Below are positions 60,201 through 64,000 of a stretch of 64,000 bases of DNA, one piece after another; the first letter of the stretch is position 1; every line of letters begins with the position of its first letter. The notes under the pieces are model-generated. The model was not told the origin of the DNA. It was given only the letters and a program-made list of their open reading frames with translations, and ran no database searches. The translations under genes were made by a program, and so were the position numbers. Origin of the DNA: Acanthopleura granulata (lineage: Eukaryota > Mollusca > Polyplacophora > Chitonida > Chitonidae); assembly GCA_016165875.1 (NCBI GenBank), contig JABBOT010000002.1, positions 110,001-174,000 of the forward strand, read 5' to 3'.

Positions 60201-63200
60201 TGAACATGTAGCGAACATGTTGGTATTCGGAGTCATACTTAGGTTTCATTGAATATGTAGCGAACCTGTTGGCAATCGGTGTCATGCTGCAGAAGATAAA
60301 ACGGTCGTTTCGTAGGCAGTTTGATGTCGGCAACGCGATCAGATTCGATGCAACAGTAGGTCAGCGAGAAGACATATTCCTTATTACGCAGTATTCTGAT
60401 TGTAGCTGTAATACAGAAAAAAGGAACGATAGGTGAAAAATAGAAAGAACACTTTGTTCATTTTTATGGTGATATTCAGCACCTGGTCACAGGTTTATTA
60501 TGATATGCGGTGTAGTTTGGACAGCTTTTTTATTATCAGCGAGTAGACTTATTCTATTCTATTCTTCTAAAACAATGTAGCAAATTTTCAGGTCTTCGTC
60601 TGATGTCAGGATATATGTACATAATTTGAAGCTAGACATTTCCGGTTTCTGTCACATATTAAAATAATCAAGTCCTACAAATATAAAGGTATTGTTGGGG
60701 GGCACATCATCACTTCCGGGGTTTGAAGCAACCCTCGTTTACATCACTGTTGTTTAAACTCATTCGCATTAAATCTTTTTAGGGTCATGCGTTCTATCAG
60801 CTTTGATCATATTTTAACATTTCATCAGTAGTATTACAGACGCCTTAAGAAATGTGACGCTTTTCAGTCGGCAGATTAATCACCATACTCTAAGAAACTG
60901 TGCTCTGTCCGATCAAGCCAAATCTCCTACTGAGTATAGCCACCCGGTAAGTTATGACTGGAAGCCTAACAAGGTGAGTTTTAACCAATCCTGTGCATTC
61001 CCAAGGTAATATACAAAATATTTTAAGTGTTTGATTGGCAGAAAGATATCACACAAGAGGCAGCAAATAATGAACATTATTGTTACAAGTCATATAAGCT
61101 GTTCTATTTTCCTTATCCAAGTGCAAAACTTTCCCACCTTTGCTGTTTCCTGGAAAACATTAAATGCTTTGTCCGTCTAGGTGGTTTTGCAAAAGTAGCC
61201 ATATTCAAGGCGACGGTCAATGAGTAACCATTACTCTTTTCTAACTCCTCACTGGAGTTTTTATTGATTTTTTGTGTATGAACTTCGGCATTTAATTTTA
61301 TATGTTGTGACACAGGATATGTTTGACAACTACCTGCTCAACCTTTATTTGGACGAGTCTAAGTGTCACATGGAACGTTCTCTCTTTTTGCCCGCAAGGG
61401 AAACTTGCATGCTTTGTTCGTTTTGGACTAGACGCTGGTCTATGCTTCCTGGGTTAACTTCCTGTGACACGATGTTATTTTAAGGACAAGATAAAAAGAG
61501 AAAGACTTAAAAATTTACTATTAATCAAATGAAGTAAGTTTAATGTCAAATGTCTACTCTGAATATTAATTTGTGTGCCTGTCATTAGTTAGAAATCACT
61601 AAATATCCACTGTGGTGTTAACATTTGTTCGCATTGAGAAAAAAAGGCTATGGTGCGTTCCATACGTCATCGCCTTTTCGTGAGCCCTAAAAGGGGTTTT
61701 GACTGGCTAATGGCGATACTGCTTCAAAGAATGACTGCGCCGAAATGGTAGGCGTGTTTTCTATATAACGCGTAAGTTCAACCCTGTTTCTAGTAAGAGA
61801 CATCACTGAAAAATTTTAATTTTATATTATTAATAAGCAAAAGTCTCAGACTTTCTTTTAATGCCGAGTATTATTGATTTGCTGCCTCTTCTTTTGGAAA
61901 ATATTATTAAGGATTGTTGTGTGTAAGCAACCGGCAAAGCAAAATAAAGACTAAAGAAATCATAAAATATGACAAAAAAATTATGCACCTAACAGGCAGG
62001 ATTTTTCCTTCTGACGCAACGTTACAATAAATAAACCTTTAAAGGCAATGTTCAAAGCAGTTATTTCACAGAAGCCAACGACCAAGGAGAATCACAAAGT
62101 TTATGAAATATTTCACTGATAGGACATGTTGTTGGTCTTACATCTCCCAGACTCAGTGTCATCAATGAGTTTAATGATTCTGCTCTAATTAGCTTTCAAG
62201 ATACGAGCATACAGCACCTATGAAAAGACAGAAAAGCTTTACAAGGGGAGGGTTGAGGGATGGGGACAATAATGAAACAGATGCATCGTTATATCTGATT
62301 TCTATTGCTTTTTTCATCTATCATCAAGACAGGGTTGTGCAATGTCCGATCCAGTGCTCAAGGGACCTTTTCCCGGACAAAGCGAGTTAGTCAAACTTTA
62401 AAATCTTCATATAATATGAAATTTGAAGTCCCAGTTTGAATTCTAATTTGGCCAGATTTTAATTCGTTCTCGTACCACTTGTTCACTACTCCCTTTCGTT
62501 CAAAAGATGCGATTAAATCGCATTTGGAATTTTTACTTAGGTCAGTACGAATTTGTTGGAATCAGCGCTCAAGTTTCCCAACGGGATACCTTTCCCGCGC
62601 AATGGCTGTTTGGTCCAAAGCTGACTTGACTAGTGTTCCCTGCACGAGTAATACATTAGTTTGCTCACAAAACGTCATCATAAACGCAGGAAGGAGCAAT
62701 TGACAACACAGCTTTGACGTGAATTACTTTTTAGAGGGGAAAGGTTGCCTATGGCGTGTTTGTAGTGGCTCAAAACCGTCAATAACTGTTAAGAGGAAAA
62801 GTTACCAGTACAAATAAACGTTATGTTTTGATTACATTGATAAGAAGTAAATCATTCTGAAAGAGGGGTGCATGTGTCAAGGACATACTTTTGTTCATGT
62901 TCACAGGACATGTGTCATTTGTCCCGAAAACACAGTATTTCCCATGAGGGAATGCTTGTCGCTCCTCGCTGGCCGATCGGACGCACATATACAGGGCGTT
63001 AGTCATGTCCTCGATTTTGTTACTTCTTCCATCCATCAGGCGAAAATTACCGTGGTGACGATATTCAACGTTCAGCAAAGAGGTTTTGGAAAAAAGCCCT
63101 GCAACATAGGCCAATGGTTTGTCGTGCACATTAAGGCTTGAAAACACGATGTTATTCATTAATTTATTCATTTGTCTGGATTTTGACGCCGGACTCAAGA

Positions 63201-63871
63201 ATGTTTCACTCATACGACGGAGGCCACCATTATGGTGGGAGGGAACCGGGGAAACCCACATCCATGCGCTAGCTGCTCGCTGATCTTCCCACGTACCGGT
63301 GTTATCACAAGGAGTGACATAAAAGAGAAACATAACAGATTTAAAATGTAAAGCTGTGGAAGATTATTTGTAAACAGGGTTTTTAAAATGTTTGAACTTT
63401 TATTTCCATTACGATGTCCTATAGATGAGAATATAGTGATTGCCTAATAAACTTATTTAAACATAAGTTTTTTACCCACACTTACCGTTTTTATTTAGTT
63501 TGATATGAAAATGAATTAACTTCTGGTATATCGCTGCATTTGTTACAAGGAAGAAGATGAAATTCAGAAATAAATTTATTGGACATACGTCTTTTCATCA
63601 TTCAGAACATTAGCATATGCAAACACGATATGTGTGCCAACTGGCGGTCCTAAATACCCACCACACATATAAAACTTCATATGAAATTTAGATCATTTTC
63701 GGAAAAGCTTTCATGAACTTTTAATTCAACTAAATCTCTCCTGCCCTAACAGTGAAGAGGAAAGATCACTTTAGCCAGCATAAAGACAAAATGTGAACAC
63801 AGGAAATGTTTAAATACCATCAATACATCCTTCGTCTGGCATCAGTAAACCAAAATTTCCAGTTGGCCAAT
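48018..63871 (-). CDS. Gene B: receptor tyrosine kinase paralogue with ApeC-like ectodomain (12 exons visible, 5' end outside window)
   Basis: Twelve minus-strand exons join in one frame to 583 residues and a TAG stop: ApeC-like domain about 1-183, transmembrane segment about 184-205, juxtamembrane to 270, kinase about 271-535, tail to 583. Exons from the transmembrane segment to the WSYG exon have exactly the lengths and phases of gene A (147, 123, 87, 206, 110, 160, 137). Catalytic motifs are intact ([28 protein letters not shown]), so an active kinase is expected. The ectodomain is much more diverged from gene A than the kinase. The C-terminal tail is shorter, ending TYADYRLA. The right edge cuts off everything before the ApeC opening exon, so a first ApeC domain and cadherin-like part are expected but unseen. 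A Penelope-like element sits in the intron between the last two exons. Confidence 0.88.
48308..48420 (-). repeat. Dispersed repeat R3, inverted copy near gene B last exon
   Basis: GAGAGTAAAACCGGAGCAAA, TGGTCACGCATTACGGTCTG, TTTTATTCTAACTGTTCATG. In antisense to gene A copies but in the same position relative to gene B, about 60 bases upstream of its last exon. Confidence 0.6.
48485..48496. repeat. Target-site duplication, left copy (Penelope-like element)
   Basis: ATACTAGACGTC, repeated exactly at 50582-50593 on the far side of the element. Confidence 0.8.
48497..50581 (+). mobile_element. Penelope-like retroelement remnant with long inverted arms
   Basis: Arms 48497-49236 and 49819-50552 are inverted copies of each other (for example GTGCAAAAGCAT at 48497 and ATGCTTTTGCAC at 50541), with a core of about 580 bases. 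The core encodes, in two frames, [14 protein letters not shown] and then [30 protein letters not shown] and IRIDEH, the linker and GIY-YIG endonuclease of Penelope-like elements; [10 protein letters not shown] further on also fits. The reverse transcriptase is absent and the core is frameshifted, so it is a dead copy. The 12-base direct repeat ATACTAGACGTC flanks it (48485-48496 and 50582-50593). It sits in the last intron of gene B. Confidence 0.82.
50582..50593. repeat. Target-site duplication, right copy (Penelope-like element)
   Basis: ATACTAGACGTC, identical to 48485-48496. It lies 29 bases beyond the end of the inverted arm, which sets the element's 3' boundary. Confidence 0.8.
51898..52034 (-). 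CDS. Gene B exon: kinase C-lobe (WSYG)
   Basis: 137 bases, encoding the same peptide as gene A exon 17, with only two silent base changes. Acceptor CCCTTTAG, donor GCTGT|GTAAGT. Confidence 0.93.
52393..52456 (-). mobile_element. SINE tail, ATTC type
   Basis: On the minus strand it reads CTGAGATATTGCCAGTGTGG, CGTTAAGCC, then a CATTCATTCATT tail. A second copy in the other orientation lies at 53700-53765. I remember this tail type from gastropod molluscs. Confidence 0.6.
52475..52634 (-). CDS. Gene B exon: DFG and activation loop
   Basis: 160 bases, encoding [20 protein letters not shown], then [11 protein letters not shown]. The donor ACGTG|GTAAGT lies only about 15 bases from a SINE tail in the intron. 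Confidence 0.93.
53037..53146 (-). CDS. Gene B exon: catalytic loop
   Basis: 110 bases, encoding [20 protein letters not shown] and AARNCM. About 11 base differences from gene A, nearly all silent. Confidence 0.93.
53244..53449 (-). CDS. Gene B exon: helix C and hinge
   Basis: 206 bases, encoding [20 protein letters not shown] and the hinge [16 protein letters not shown]. Seven residues of 69 differ from gene A. Confidence 0.93.
53690..53765 (+). mobile_element. SINE tail, ATTC type
   Basis: GCTGAGATATTGCCGATGTG, GCGTTAAGCCATAATCATTC, then repeated ATTC. In the gene B intron upstream of the helix C exon. Confidence 0.6.
54513..54599 (-). CDS. Gene B exon: glycine loop and catalytic lysine
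   Basis: 87 bases, encoding [20 protein letters not shown], then IAIKTLK. The donor is AAAG|GTGAGG. Confidence 0.92.
54831..54953 (-). CDS. Gene B exon: juxtamembrane
   Basis: 123 bases, phase 1-1, encoding [20 protein letters not shown], identical in this stretch to gene A, then DKVGK leading into the glycine loop. Confidence 0.9.
56098..56365 (+). mobile_element. SINE (main family), full length, in gene B intron
   Basis: GGGGGGCCTCGGTTAGCCTG head, GTCCAGCTCATGCTGGCTTC, TACCTCCCACCATAATGCTG and an AAATAAATAAAT tail. It ends about 20 bases from the transmembrane-exon donor, in antisense to gene B. Confidence 0.88.
56386..56532 (-). CDS. Gene B exon: transmembrane
   Basis: 147 bases, phase 1-1, encoding [21 protein letters not shown] short hydrophobic run is followed by a strongly basic stop-transfer segment. 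A full-length SINE begins 20 bases beyond its donor. Confidence 0.85.
58270..58358 (+). repeat. 21-base minisatellite in gene B intron
   Basis: Four full units and one partial unit of GGTCTAGAATGCTGTCTCTG T, between the ApeC part c and transmembrane exons. Confidence 0.85.
59196..59340 (-). CDS. Gene B exon: ApeC-like part c
   Basis: 145 bases, phase 0-1, encoding [17 protein letters not shown] and ending VRFNVCKYD. Acceptor TTATTTCAG, donor GACG|GTATGT. It joins in phase to the transmembrane exon 2.7 kb downstream. Confidence 0.82.
59745..60040 (+). repeat. Dispersed repeat R2, copy 2
   Basis: CGGGTCGGGTCATACCAAAA, CAGCACTGAGAGATTAGAGC, GGTGTCAGTACAATGTGATT, TGTAAAGCCCGAGCATACAT. Contains an extra segment of about 90 bases relative to copy 1. 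Confidence 0.65.
60192..60289 (-). repeat. 49-base tandem duplication across a splice donor (gene B)
   Basis: Two 49-base units. The exon-side unit carries the working end of the part b exon (CAACAG|GTTCGC). The intron-side unit carries a decayed copy reading CAACATGTTCGC. Confidence 0.8.
60266..60405 (-). CDS. Gene B exon: ApeC-like part b
   Basis: 140 bases, phase 1-0, encoding [19 protein letters not shown], then [14 protein letters not shown]. Acceptor CTGTATTACAG, donor CAACAG|GTTCGC. The 3' end of this exon and its donor are tandemly duplicated in the intron (60192-60289). Confidence 0.85.
60406..62888. other. Large gene B intron (between ApeC parts a and b)
   Basis: 2.5 kb between phase-matched exons. 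Open frames here are short and carry no recognisable domain. No SINE seen in this stretch. Confidence 0.5.
62889..63098 (-). CDS. Gene B exon: ApeC-like part a
   Basis: 210 bases, phase 1-1, encoding [24 protein letters not shown] and the core [12 protein letters not shown]...CPVNM. Acceptor ATGTTGCAG, donor AAAA|GTATGT. Confidence 0.85.
63150..63310 (-). mobile_element. SINE (main family), truncated, in gene B intron
   Basis: TTAATTTATTCATTTG, CACTCATACGACGGAGGCCA, ATTATGGTGGGAGGGAACCG, ending within the body. Confidence 0.75.
63818..63871 (-). CDS. Gene B exon: ApeC-like opening exon
   Basis: 54 bases, phase 1-1, encoding [17 protein letters not shown]. Acceptor CTTTCAG, donor GATG|GTATTT. 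Near-identical in sense to 33255-33308. Confidence 0.88.
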
Positions 63872-64000
63872 CTGAAAGAATGAACAATTGATGAATTTAA
63901 CTGTACCATTTATACATGGCCAAAACAGTTACAAAACAATTATTTAATCAGAATCTTCATTAACAACAGGCCTGCACTACTTTGTAGTCCAGATAAATGG

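Noticed and set aside
62821..63333. 170-codon minus-strand frame as one exon
   Set aside because: Only 62889-63098 is homologous to the family. The upstream part runs through a SINE and the start codon lies in it.
1..64000. Bacterial-type features (operons, CRISPR arrays, Shine-Dalgarno sites)
   Set aside because: Introns, SINEs and animal receptor kinases show that this is eukaryotic nuclear DNA; no spaced direct-repeat array of CRISPR form is present.

Overview
This is eukaryotic, animal nuclear DNA. It is AT-rich, its genes are split into many short exons with GT-AG introns, and it is littered with tRNA-derived SINEs, other short interspersed repeats and a Penelope-type element. The SINE tails (AAATAAATAAAT, and a 'GTGGCGTTAA...ATTCATTC' type) and the gene content point to a marine lophotrochozoan, most likely a mollusc. 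The taxon is an inference from remembered repeat types, not a proof.

The window holds a cluster of four paralogous receptor tyrosine kinase (RTK) genes. From left to right: gene C (minus strand, ectodomain exons 527-3179, kinase half off the left edge); gene D (plus strand, 11318-21106, a decayed pseudogene); gene A (plus strand, 25687-44087, complete except for its extreme 5' end, 18 exons joining in frame to 999 residues); gene B (minus strand, 63871 down to 48018, 12 exons joining in frame to 583 residues, 5' end off the right edge). Exon lengths and intron phases of A and B match exon for exon through the kinase.

The predicted gene A protein has two cadherin-like units, two tandem cysteine-containing domains whose motifs match the apextrin C-terminal (ApeC) domain, one transmembrane helix, and a complete tyrosine kinase of TAM/MET-like type (GxGx[17 protein letters not shown] and a YxxxYY activation loop). 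B and C carry the same ApeC-type exons. The ectodomains differ strongly between paralogues while the kinase exons are close to each other, and one 137-base kinase exon is almost identical in A, B and D. ApeC domains are known from secreted or cell-surface proteins implicated in bacterial recognition, so an ApeC-ectodomain RTK family would couple such recognition to tyrosine-kinase signalling. The function is inferred.

Other content: a Ser/Thr/Pro-rich nonapeptide-repeat membrane protein or exon just upstream of gene A (24673-25149); a foldback Penelope-like element with a GIY-YIG remnant and a 12-base target duplication (48497-50581); at least 17 SINE copies or fragments; three further dispersed repeat families; and minisatellites. 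The intervals 4.75-11.3 kb, 21.2-24.5 kb and 44.9-47.9 kb contain no gene I can recognise.
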